54,372 nt of DNA from CAYMJV01 sp964390545. GTDB taxonomy: Bacteria; Desulfobacterota; BSN033; UBA1163. The position numbers and the translations under genes were made by a program. Of the stretch, positions 43,069 to 50,090 are shown piece after piece. Numbering within the stretch: the first letter of the stretch is position 1; each line of letters opens with the position of its first letter. The notes below the pieces were generated by a model that saw only the letters and a list, made by a program, of their open reading frames with translations, was not told the origin of the DNA and made no database searches. The stretch lies in contig CAYMJV010000008.1 of assembly GCA_964390545.1 (NCBI GenBank), positions 1 to 54,372 on the forward strand, given 5' to 3'.

Positions 43069-43358
43069 CATTTCTTTTTAGAAACCCCTTTACCCATACC
43101 CTCTATGTATTCTCATAAGAAGAATGCTTATTGAGGTAAATGCCTTTTCCCTTCGCTGCATATTCTCTTAATCCAAAACGCTCAGAATGTATTGTTTTTT
43201 TATTATATTAGAAAGCTTGTTCATTTCAAGAGGTAACGAAGTCTGTGCCGATTTTTAAAGGGAAATATGTATAGAAATAATATTTTTCTGTCTTAAGTAT
43301 TTGGTGTACAGTATCAGGATTTTCTAATAATTTTAATGGCTTATAAAATTAATTTCTT

Positions 43359-43375
43359 TTGGCATGATACATGCA
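43359..43375 (+). promoter_or_regulatory. Candidate sigma-54 promoter
   Basis: TTGGCATGATACATGCA has the invariant GG (43361-43362) and GC (43373-43374) spaced by exactly 10 bases, close to TGGCAC-N5-TTGCA. It is 40 bases upstream of a ribosome-site-bearing ORF at 43415 and lies in an AT-rich region suited to an enhancer-binding protein. Confidence 0.6.
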
Positions 43376-43414
43376 CTCTCAAAGGCTGAAATCCAAAAAA
43401 AGGAGGAACTAAAG

Positions 43415-43699
43415 ATGGAACGAAAGATGAAAGCACTAAAGGTTGGATTGATGGTTGGGTTAATCACTCTGATGGCAAGCCCCGCATTCGCCAGGTCGAT
43501 CAGCCTAAAAGAAGCTGGAACGGCCCTCTGGATCTTCATCATCGTCGGAACCATGATTGTCCTTCTTCAACTGATCCCGGCAGCAATTCTCTTCTTCAGC
43601 TTCATCGGGACAGCGACAACCATGGCCTTCAAGAAAGAGAAGAAAGTTGAGGAAGAAATTCTTCTTCCAGGTGTCGAGCCAGTTGCCGTGAAGAACTGA
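43415..43699 (+). CDS. Small membrane protein, first gene of putative sigma-54 operon
   Basis: 94 residues from ATG 43415 after AAAGGAGGAAC. A signal-like hydrophobic segment with an AFA processing-type end (residues about 10-27) is followed by one clear membrane helix (about 38-65) containing LLQLIPAAILFFSFIGT, then a charged tail. Its core LIPAAILFFSFIGT is paralogous to LIPAGILVSSLVGT of the next gene. I do not recognise a family. It could be a membrane sensor or stress peptide; the shared sigma-54-like promoter is the only regulatory clue. Confidence 0.78.
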   Translation: MERKMKALKVGLMVGLITLMASPAFARSISLKEAGTALWIFIIVGTMIVLLQLIPAAILFFSFIGTATTMAFKKEKKVEEEILLPGVEPVAVKN

Positions 43700-43724
43700 A
43701 TCACCCATAAAGGAGATGATAACC

Positions 43725-43973
43725 GTGAAGATCGAAAAAATTCTACTCATCCTAAGCCTGGTTTTCATTATGTCAATCGTTTTTGCCTCTTTCGGAATCG
43801 CCTTTGCAGGAGGAGTCAGGGGGGCAGGAGTTTTGGGAGCATGCTTCTTCCTGACCTTCGGAATCATCATTGTTTTGGCCCAATTGATTCCAGCAGGGAT
43901 CCTCGTTTCCTCCCTGGTGGGAACGATAGCCTCTCCCTCACGGAAAAATGAGGCGCCCGTCGAGGTGATATAG
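43725..43973 (+). CDS. Small membrane protein, paralogue of the preceding gene
   Basis: 82 residues. The GTG at 43725 lies 9 bases after AAAGGAG, whereas the ATG at 43716 touches that site, so GTG is preferred. Two hydrophobic segments (about 5-28, ending FAGG, and 35-63) include IIIVLAQLIPAGILVSSLVGT, matching the first small protein of the operon. Short polar C-terminus. Function unknown; the gene pair looks like a tandem duplication. Confidence 0.78.
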   Translation: MKIEKILLILSLVFIMSIVFASFGIAFAGGVRGAGVLGACFFLTFGIIIVLAQLIPAGILVSSLVGTIASPSRKNEAPVEVI

Positions 43974-44005
43974 GATGATAGGATTGGAGGAGAGGAGGGT
44001 TTAGC

Positions 44006-44434
44006 ATGAAATCGAATACGATCCTCATAGCATATCAGGATGATCTCTCGGCCAGATCGCTCGCCACCCAATTTCACCGAATGGGATATCGAGTGGAGAC
44101 GGTAAGATTGGTGAGCGACATGATCCGAAGGATGCGAAATGGAACCACTCAAGTTCTCCTCCTCGACGATGAGCTTGAAGGAGTGAAGGCTTGTGATTTA
44201 ATTCCAGTCTTTAAAAAGATCAATTCCCGTATCCAGGTGATCGTGATCTCCTCAGAGGAGTCAATCGGAGAGGTGAAGCGCCTCCGTGGTGCGGGCATCT
44301 TCTATCAAGCAATGAAGCCAGTGGATCTGGAAGAGATTCGGTCTGCAGTGGAATGCGCCTTCGAGAAGATCAAAAGAGAAAATGTGAAAGAAGGATTCTT
44401 TTCCTTTCTTGTTCCATCAATGGTTCCCGCATAA
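44006..44434 (+). CDS. Stand-alone receiver-domain protein
   Basis: 142 residues. Receiver fold with a possible phospho-Asp in VLLLDDELEG, the Ser/Thr position in IVISSEE and conserved Lys in AMKPVD. The usual N-terminal acidic pair is weak (YQDD), so phosphorylation may be altered. It ends in a short hydrophobic tail (FFSFLVPSMVPA). It follows the two small membrane proteins and ends at a strong terminator, so it closes the operon. Confidence 0.8.
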   Translation: MKSNTILIAYQDDLSARSLATQFHRMGYRVETVRLVSDMIRRMRNGTTQVLLLDDELEGVKACDLIPVFKKINSRIQVIVISSEESIGEVKRLRGAGIFYQAMKPVDLEEIRSAVECAFEKIKRENVKEGFFSFLVPSMVPA

Positions 44435-44454
44435 ATAGAAGGAAGATTTTATTC

Positions 44455-44492
44455 AAAAAAAGGGGCAACCCAAATAGGGTTGCCCCTTTTTT
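44455..44492. terminator. Bidirectional intrinsic terminator
   Basis: GGGGCAACCC and GGGTTGCCCC pair around AAATA, with an A-run before and T-run after, so it can act in both directions. It ends the small membrane protein operon. Confidence 0.9.
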
Positions 44493-44494
44493 CT

Positions 44495-44527
44495 TCTGGA
44501 GCCCGCGGACGGATTTGAGCCTCCGAC
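44495..44527 (-). pseudogene. Remnant of a tRNA 3' end
   Basis: This stretch matches the 3' end of the tRNA-Thr gene at 49595 (CCA, acceptor and T-arm region) with about four mismatches over 33 bases, in the same orientation and likewise next to a terminator hairpin. The rest of a tRNA is absent and the T-stem is broken. Confidence 0.55.
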
Positions 44528-44530
44528 CAA

Positions 44531-44560
44531 TAAAAAAGCAGGGCCATTCCCTGACCCTGC
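44531..44560 (-). terminator. Intrinsic terminator of the Cys-rich secreted protein gene
   Basis: On the minus strand GCAGGG and CCCTGC pair around an 11-base loop and are followed by TTTTTTA. It lies about 50 bases after the stop at 44609. Confidence 0.8.
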
Positions 44561-44608
44561 CTTCGCTTTAAGCAATTAAACGTGGACTTATTTTCTCCTG
44601 TTTATGCC

Positions 44609-45427
44609 CTACTTTATTTTTGCGCAGACTGCATAAATTGTGAGAGTGGGATCGATCTCTTTGTCGAATGCTATTCTACCCAGCACATACCAACCATTTC
44701 CATCTGGCCTACTTTCTACAATTTTAAAATTAATAGACTTAAATCCCCCACCAGTCACCGTGTAACCTTGATCGCAAAGTGCATAACCTTCGAATTCGTT
44801 CGTCGAAATTTGTTTTCCATCCGTTGCAACTATTACCGATCCAATTGTACCAAGTTGTCCTGAAGGGTCTGCGATGGTCAGGGAATATCGATCTTTACAT
44901 CTGCATTTATATTGATTGTCTTTGCAATATTTGTCTTTGCATTTAGAACAGTGGTCTTTGCAATATTTACATTTGCAATTAGGACCGTGATCCTTGCAAT
45001 ATTTGTCTTTACATGCAGAACCGGGGCATGTAGATACGACCAATCTATAGTCTCCGTAATCGAAATCTTGTTCTTCCGACTTCGGCAATGTCGCGACTAT
45101 ATAACCATCAGAGTGCTCCATTACAGTAAGACCAAATTCACCGCCCAAGGTAACAACCGGAGGGGCTCCATTGTCAAAATTTTTGCCCCAAATCGAGAAT
45201 CTTATGAATGTTTCTGAGTCGAGGTTGTAGTCTAAAAATACTTTTTGAATCTTTGGTGGTTGACAGGGCTTACCGTGCTTAAGGCAATCCCAGTTGTCGT
45301 GGTGGTCACAGTCCCATTTATCTTTGTCATCGTCATCACAGCCCCAAGATAATTGAGCCAGGATAAATGTTGATAACAGAAAAATCCCACTGAGCAACAA
45401 AGCCTTTTTGAAAGCCATCCTCTTCAT
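44609..45427 (-). CDS. Secreted Cys/Lys/Asp-rich IPT/TIG-domain protein
   Basis: 272 residues. A signal peptide (residues 1-29) is followed by a Cys/Asp/His-rich segment (CDDDDKDKWDCDHHDNWDC). An IPT/TIG-like beta-sandwich comes next (IQKVFLDYNLD through GDYRLVVSTC), then a second very Cys-rich stretch of CKDKYCKDH-type repeats (11 Cys in about 50 residues). The C-terminal module contains TVTGGGFKSINFKIVESRPD and IYAVCA, seen in many secreted proteins with collagen-like or variable middles. The Cys clusters look metal-binding. A GGGGGAAGGGG site precedes the ATG. Function unknown. Confidence 0.82.
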   Translation of the reverse strand: MKRMAFKKALLLSGIFLLSTFILAQLSWGCDDDDKDKWDCDHHDNWDCLKHGKPCQPPKIQKVFLDYNLDSETFIRFSIWGKNFDNGAPPVVTLGGEFGLTVMEHSDGYIVATLPKSEEQDFDYGDYRLVVSTCPGSACKDKYCKDHGPNCKCKYCKDHCSKCKDKYCKDNQYKCRCKDRYSLTIADPSGQLGTIGSVIVATDGKQISTNEFEGYALCDQGYTVTGGGFKSINFKIVESRPDGNGWYVLGRIAFDKEIDPTLTIYAVCAKIK

Positions 45428-45483
45428 ACCCCTTCCCCCTTTCTATGAAGATAGATAAAAATTAGAATTCAAAAACATCGGTT

Positions 45484-45512
45484 TTTATATCAAAAAATCA
45501 ATATAATTACAA
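45484..45512 (-). promoter_or_regulatory. Candidate sigma-70 promoter of the Cys-rich protein gene
   Basis: Minus strand TTGTAA (45512-45507), 17 bases, TATAAA (45489-45484), about 57 bases upstream of the start codon in AT-rich sequence. Confidence 0.45.
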
Positions 45513-45660
45513 GATAGTAAAATAGGTTTTTCCCTAAAATTTTCACTATTAAAGCCGAGTTGATAAATGCAATTAAGTGGAAGAAATTGGTGTCAAATCT
45601 AATCAAGGAAATTCAGGGGTCGGCTTGGGAAATTAAATCATATAGGTCGCTATTTTCATA

Positions 45661-45695
45661 AAAAAAGAGCAACCAAGCTTTGGTTGCTCCTTTTT
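45661..45695. terminator. Bidirectional intrinsic terminator
   Basis: GAGCAACCAA and TTGGTTGCTC form a perfect 10-bp stem around GCT, flanked by A- and T-runs. On the minus strand it would end transcription of the 39-aa Cys-rich peptide gene. The sequence after it (45709-45735) faintly resembles a decayed tRNA T-arm. Confidence 0.85.
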
Positions 45696-45814
45696 GCATT
45701 TAAGGTAACAAACGGACTTGAATCGCAAGCCCAGCGGTTAGCAAAAAGCACGGTGTGACTGGTGAGAAAATAGATTAGGGCAACACCCTATTACTTGCGC
45801 CTAACTCCCCAGAC

Positions 45815-45934
45815 CTAACAGCAGCACACCCCGCCGCAGCAAAGATCATAACAAGAAGGCTCGTACCAGCAACAATCATACGAAGTTGAAGTTGTGGTTT
45901 TTGCTCTTTTCGCTTTTTTGTCATTTTTTTTCAT
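45815..45934 (-). CDS. 39-residue Cys-rich peptide
   Basis: ATG 45934 follows an AGGAGG site by 8 bases and the frame runs to TAG at 45817-45815. The product has a Lys-rich start (MKKNDKKAKRAK), a TTTSTS linker and a C-terminal half with 9 Cys in 19 residues (CCWYEPSC, DLCCGGVCCC). It ends upstream of a strong terminator on the same strand, so it is a well-formed single-gene unit. There is no secretion signal. It could be a ribosomally made peptide precursor, a metal-binding peptide or a small toxin; no modifying enzyme is nearby. I do not recognise a family. Confidence 0.6.
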   Translation of the reverse strand: MKKNDKKAKRAKTTTSTSYDCCWYEPSCYDLCCGGVCCC

Positions 45935-46066
45935 GGTTAGCACCTCCTGTCTTATTTAAATCTAACCACTAAACTTAAGAATTCAAGATCAAAGGATAAG
46001 AACTGGAGGTCAACCCTTCAAAAATCAATCAAAGGATTTGAACAGCCACCCCCGTAATAATCTTTC

Positions 46067-46096
46067 TTGCTTTTATGCGAAAAGTAGTTTATATTT
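46067..46096 (+). promoter_or_regulatory. Candidate sigma-70 promoter
   Basis: TTGCTT (46067-46072) and TATATT (46091-46096) are separated by 18 bases. A transcript would start near 46103 and meet a terminator-like hairpin about 70 bases later, upstream of the DEAD-box helicase gene. Confidence 0.45.
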
Positions 46097-46133
46097 ATAC
46101 TGTTTTATAGAGCCTTTTTGGTAGCGAGATGAA

Positions 46134-46176
46134 AACCCGTAAAGGACTATAGACAACTTCTTTACGGGTTTTTTGT
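46134..46176 (+). terminator. Terminator or attenuator hairpin upstream of the helicase gene
   Basis: AAACCCGTAAAG and CTTTACGGGTTT pair perfectly (12 bp) around a 15-base loop and run into TTTTT. With the promoter just upstream it may define a ~70-base small RNA, or act as an attenuator in the helicase leader. A second small hairpin (GGAATGG/CCATTCC) lies just before the helicase ribosome site. Confidence 0.65.
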
Positions 46177-46318
46177 TAACCATACGGAGTCTTCCAATTC
46201 ATTTCTGCGTGATTAAACCGTTGCTTGCCCGCAAGTCGTGTGAAATCGTGGAAATCATTGGTTTGGCATAAAAAAGGAATGGGATAACTCCATTCCATCA
46301 CCTCTTAAGGAGTAATGA

Positions 46319-47566
46319 ATGAACTTTTCAGAATTAGATCTAAAACCAGAGATTCAGAAGGCCCTGGCTGACATGGGTTATCAGGATTTGACGCCCATCC
46401 AGGAAAAGACCTTCTCTTCTATCCTGAGCGGCAGGGATCTTTTGGCCCGGGCAGAGACCGGCTCGGGTAAAACAGCGGCCTGCGGTATTCCACTCGTCCA
46501 GATGATCGATCCTTCGCTCAATGCCATCCAGGCCCTCATCCTGGTTCCTACCCGTGAACTGGCACTTCAATATGTGGAAGAGATCGATAAGATTTCGAGG
46601 CTGACAGATGTCGTCCCCTTTGCCATCTTTGGCGGATTCTCGATGGAGATTCAAAAAGCCAAATTAAGGGACAAGGTCCATATCCTCGTCGCAACACCTG
46701 GACGATTGATCGATTTCCTATATCATACCACGTCGATTGACCTCTCCTGTGTTCGCACGCTGGTTCTGGATGAAGCGGACGAGATGCTGAAGATGGGTTT
46801 TATTGAAGATATTGAGTGGATCATGTCCTGTATGATCCATGAGCACCAAACACTGTTTTTTGCAGCGACGATGCCCGAAGAGATCGATCGACTGATCAGG
46901 ACCTATCTGAAAGAACCCGTCAGAGTGGAATTGAATAAGGAACGGGTGGCTCCAGAGAGTCTGGCTCACCATTTTCAGTATACGGGGCGACGTGATCGGC
47001 TCAATACCTTGATTGAATACCTGAAAAGGGAGAAAATCTCCCAGGCCATCATCTTCTGCAATTCGCGACATTACGGTGAGAAACTCATAAGGGACTTGGA
47101 GGGGAAATTTAATTCCATAGGGTATATCCACGGAGGGCTGGAGCAATCAAGGCGAACGTCGATCTTCGAACGTTTTCGCCGGAATGAGATTACCTTCATG
47201 GTTGCCACCGACCTTGCCAGCCGCGGCCTCGACTTCACCCATGTCAGCCATGTGATTAATTATGACTATCCTAACGGCCAGGAATCTTACACGCATAGGA
47301 CAGGAAGGACCGGGAGAATGGGACGGCCAGGTATTGCCATGACGTTTGTAACAGACCAGGAATTAGGAGTCTTGAAATCCCTGTTCAAGATAAATCGTAT
47401 TAATCCCGTGTGGCATGGCAACATCCCTAACCTCCAGGTTGTCTCCCAGCACAATGGGAACCGAGAGAGTAAGAAATACTTCAAGAAACGACCCCGGCCA
47501 ATCTCCCACGGTAGGACCTCCTCAAAGAAGAGCACGGTTGAAAAACAGGTTTCAGTTTCACCCTGA
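46319..47566 (+). CDS. DEAD-box ATP-dependent RNA helicase
   Basis: 415 residues. All motifs are present: Q motif (LTPIQEK), AETGSGKT, PTRELALQ, VATPGRLIDF, DEADEMLKMGF, a variant of SAT (FAATMPEE), IIFCNSRH, ATDLASRGLD and HRTGRTGRMG. A basic C-terminal tail (KKYFKKRPRPISHGRTSSKK) probably binds RNA. It unwinds structured RNA, for example in ribosome assembly or cold adaptation. A long leader with hairpins precedes it; AAGGAG lies before the ATG. The next gene, typA, starts 69 bases later. Confidence 0.94.
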   Translation: MNFSELDLKPEIQKALADMGYQDLTPIQEKTFSSILSGRDLLARAETGSGKTAACGIPLVQMIDPSLNAIQALILVPTRELALQYVEEIDKISRLTDVVPFAIFGGFSMEIQKAKLRDKVHILVATPGRLIDFLYHTTSIDLSCVRTLVLDEADEMLKMGFIEDIEWIMSCMIHEHQTLFFAATMPEEIDRLIRTYLKEPVRVELNKERVAPESLAHHFQYTGRRDRLNTLIEYLKREKISQAIIFCNSRHYGEKLIRDLEGKFNSIGYIHGGLEQSRRTSIFERFRRNEITFMVATDLASRGLDFTHVSHVINYDYPNGQESYTHRTGRTGRMGRPGIAMTFVTDQELGVLKSLFKINRINPVWHGNIPNLQVVSQHNGNRESKKYFKKRPRPISHGRTSSKKSTVEKQVSVSP

Positions 47567-47635
47567 CAGCAGCGCGGGCGCTAACGGGGGGACGGGGGGT
47601 CGGCCCCGCACTCGCACCGTATAAGGTTTGCCTGT

Positions 47636-49471
47636 GTGGCTCAAAAGGAACTTATGAAGCGCGAAGATTTGAGGAACATCGCTCTCATTGCCCATGTTGA
47701 TCATGGAAAGACAACGATCATCGATGGCTTGCTCAAGCAGTCAGGCATTTTTCGTTTGAACGAGACGGTCCAGGAAAGGGTCATGGACAATATTGCCTTA
47801 GAGCGGGAACGGGGCATTACCATCGTGGCAAAGAATACGGCGATCGAATATAAGGGCATCAAGATCAATATTGTTGATACGCCAGGCCATGCCGATTTCG
47901 GCGGGGAGGTGGAAAGGACGCTCAAGATGGTTGATGGCGTCCTGCTCCTTGTCGATGCCTCGGAGGGCCCTTTGCCCCAGACAAGATTCGTTCTGAAAAA
48001 GGCCCTCGAGTTTAATCTTCCTCCTATCCTTGTGATTAACAAGATAGACCGGGCTGATGCGAGAATCCAAGAGGTGCTCAACGAGGTCTACGATCTATTT
48101 ATTGACCTCGATGCGACGGAGAAGCAGCTTGAATTTCCGATCGTCTACACCAACGCAAAACTCGGAATTGCGAAACTCCATCCTGATGAGAATGCGGAAG
48201 ACTTTCGGTGTCTGTTTGAACTCATTCTTTCCGCCGTTCCGCCGCCTGAAGGCGATGAAGAAGGGCCGCTGAAGCTCCTGGTCACCAACATCGACTATAG
48301 CGATTACGTTGGTAGGCTTGCCATCGGGAGAATCTTTTCAGGCTCGGTTAAGATTGGGGACTGGGTATCGATGATCAACGGCAAAGGGGAACCGATCAAA
48401 ACAAAGGTTACATCGCTCTATGGATTTCAGGGGCTCGAAAGATTAGAGATCAAAGGGGCCCGGGCAGGGGATATTGTTGCCCTGGCCGGGATTGAAGGGA
48501 TTAATATTGGAGATACCATTACCGATATTGAAAATACGGAACCTCTTCCAAGGATTGCAGTGGATGAACCTACCATCTCCATGGTTTTTTCTGTGAATAC
48601 CTCGCCTTTTGCCGGTCAAGATGGAAAGTATGTTACGTCGAGAAACCTGCGGGATCGGCTTGAAAAGGAGCTCTTGTATAATGTGTCGATTAAGGTTGAC
48701 TTTGATTCTACGGATTCGTTCAAGGTGATGGGAAGAGGGGAACTGCAGCTTGCGATCCTGATCGAGATGATCAGAAGGGAAGGCTATGAGCTTTCTGTGT
48801 CTATGCCCGAGAGCATTACAAAAAACGTGAACGGCGCTCTTCACGAGCCCATGGAGCATCTTGTCATCGATGTTCCAGAGGAGTTCTTAGGGGTCGTGAC
48901 ACAGCAGGTGGGGATCCGTAAAGGCAGGATGCAGAAGATGAGCAACAATGGCCATGGCAGGGTCCGGCTCGAATTCAGGATTCCATCCAGAGGGCTGATT
49001 GGCTTTCGCTCTCAGTTTCTCACCGATACCAGAGGGACAGGGCTCTTCAACCATATTTTCGATGGTTATGAGCCGTGGCATGGCCCTATTACAAAACGCT
49101 CTACCGGAACCCTTGTTGCGGACCGGCCAGGAAAGACGACCACGTATGCGCTTTATCACCTCCAGCCCCGAGGGACACTCTTTGTAAAGGAGAACACACC
49201 TGTCTACGAAGGGATGGTGGTTGGGGAGAATTCAAGAGACAACGATCTTGATGTCAATGCGACGAAAGAAAAGAAACTCACGAATATAAGGGCAGCAGCT
49301 TCGGACGAAGCCTTGCAGCTCATTCCGCCCAAGATTCTTAGCCTTGAGCAGGCCATCGAGTTTATCAAAGAAGATGAGCTGGTTGAGGTGACTCCATACT
49401 CTGTGCGCATCAGAAAAAAGATCCTCGAATCGAACAAAAGACCCAAGTATCGGAATCAAGAAAAAAATTAG
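47636..49471 (+). CDS. typA: GTP-binding protein TypA/BipA
   Basis: 611 residues, the normal length. GTPase motifs: AHVDHGKTTIIDGLL, switch I ERERGITI, DTPGHADFGGEVER and NKIDRADAR. The EF-G-like domains and the TypA C-terminal domain follow (RSTGTLVADRPGKTTTYALY, GMVVGENSRDNDLDVNATKEK). It is a ribosome-associated translational GTPase for 50S assembly and stress. GTG 47636 has AAGG upstream; ATG 47654 with AAAGGAA is an alternative. Probably co-transcribed with the helicase and ended by the hairpin at 49556. Confidence 0.96.
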   Translation: MAQKELMKREDLRNIALIAHVDHGKTTIIDGLLKQSGIFRLNETVQERVMDNIALERERGITIVAKNTAIEYKGIKINIVDTPGHADFGGEVERTLKMVDGVLLLVDASEGPLPQTRFVLKKALEFNLPPILVINKIDRADARIQEVLNEVYDLFIDLDATEKQLEFPIVYTNAKLGIAKLHPDENAEDFRCLFELILSAVPPPEGDEEGPLKLLVTNIDYSDYVGRLAIGRIFSGSVKIGDWVSMINGKGEPIKTKVTSLYGFQGLERLEIKGARAGDIVALAGIEGINIGDTITDIENTEPLPRIAVDEPTISMVFSVNTSPFAGQDGKYVTSRNLRDRLEKELLYNVSIKVDFDSTDSFKVMGRGELQLAILIEMIRREGYELSVSMPESITKNVNGALHEPMEHLVIDVPEEFLGVVTQQVGIRKGRMQKMSNNGHGRVRLEFRIPSRGLIGFRSQFLTDTRGTGLFNHIFDGYEPWHGPITKRSTGTLVADRPGKTTTYALYHLQPRGTLFVKENTPVYEGMVVGENSRDNDLDVNATKEKKLTNIRAAASDEALQLIPPKILSLEQAIEFIKEDELVEVTPYSVRIRKKILESNKRPKYRNQEKN

Positions 49472-49555
49472 GGATATTTGCCGAGTCTTCTAATATCATT
49501 AAAATATTGGAAGTATCCCTTTTTCCTTTCATCAAGATTACGCCTCTCATTAAAA

Positions 49556-49591
49556 TGGGCAAACCTAATCATTGGTTTGCCCATTTTTTTT
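49556..49591. terminator. Bidirectional intrinsic terminator
   Basis: GGGCAAACC and GGTTTGCCC pair around an 8-base loop and are followed by a run of T; the minus strand also has a T-rich end. It serves typA on the plus strand and tRNA-Thr on the minus strand. Confidence 0.85.
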
Positions 49592-49594
49592 ATC

Positions 49595-49669
49595 TGGAGC
49601 CCACGGACGGATTTGAACCGCCAACCCGCTGATTACAAATCAGCAGCTCTACCATTGAGCTACGTGGGC
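49595..49669 (-). tRNA. tRNA-Thr (anticodon TGT)
   Basis: Full cloverleaf on the minus strand: acceptor GCCCACG/CGTGGGC with discriminator T and encoded CCA, D-stem GCTC/GAGC, anticodon stem GCTGA/TCAGC with loop TTTGTAA (anticodon TGT), and T-arm loop TTCGAAT. Length 75 including CCA. Confidence 0.95.
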
Positions 49670-49749
49670 CAGCCGAGGCATGAGGTTTGAGGTCGTAGGC
49701 TTGAGGCTTTAAACCCCGGACTTAACCTCAAAAAACGTGAATGTAATCG

Positions 49750-49803
49750 CCCTGCACCACGCAGGGTGCACGGCTTGCCCCGAACTCAACGCAGTTCAGG
49801 GTG
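49750..49803. repeat. Double-hairpin dispersed repeat (copy 1)
   Basis: CCCTGCACCACGCAGGGTGC followed by a CCCCGAACT / AGTTCAGGG hairpin. A second copy with the same layout lies at 51340-51393. Confidence 0.7.
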
Positions 49804-49912
49804 TTTCGTGTTGCCTGTCTGTAATCCGACTATCAGATCCTTTTTATCACATTTCTTTGAGAGGATCAAACCGCCTGCCATTCTTCTTAATTCCTCCTTT
49901 TAAATCAAAAAA

Positions 49913-50002
49913 TTACTTAGGTCCTACCGCCAGGATGACAGCGGTCCACACAAAGAGGGCGATCAAAAAAAAATAAAACTGTTTGATTAGTTTAGGGTCC
50001 AT
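49913..50002 (-). CDS. 29-residue single-span membrane peptide
   Basis: ATG 50002 lies 6 bases after AAAGGAG; the stop is TAA at 49915-49913. The peptide is MDPKLIKQ, then one hydrophobic segment (FYFFLIALFVWTAVILAV), ending GPK. This looks like a real miniature membrane protein, possibly an accessory subunit of a larger complex. There is no neighbour on the same strand within 400 bases to suggest a role. Confidence 0.55.
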   Translation of the reverse strand: MDPKLIKQFYFFLIALFVWTAVILAVGPK

Positions 50003-50090
50003 AGTATCTCCTTTCCCCCAAAGGGCCCATATGGATTGCGTTTTTCCTCAATATGATGTATGGAAAATATGGGTTTAAATTGAAAGCATT

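Noticed and set aside
43003..43131. 42-codon plus-strand GTG ORF after AAGG
   Set aside because: It would run through the strong terminator at 43037-43068, so translation is implausible.
44609..49471. Prophage or integrative element between the tRNA scars
   Set aside because: No integrase, phage or conjugation gene is seen, and the segment contains core genes; kept only as a tentative finding.
49737..49976. 79-aa plus-strand ORF
   Set aside because: It runs through the dispersed repeat and antisense to the 29-aa membrane peptide, with no ribosome site or family resemblance.
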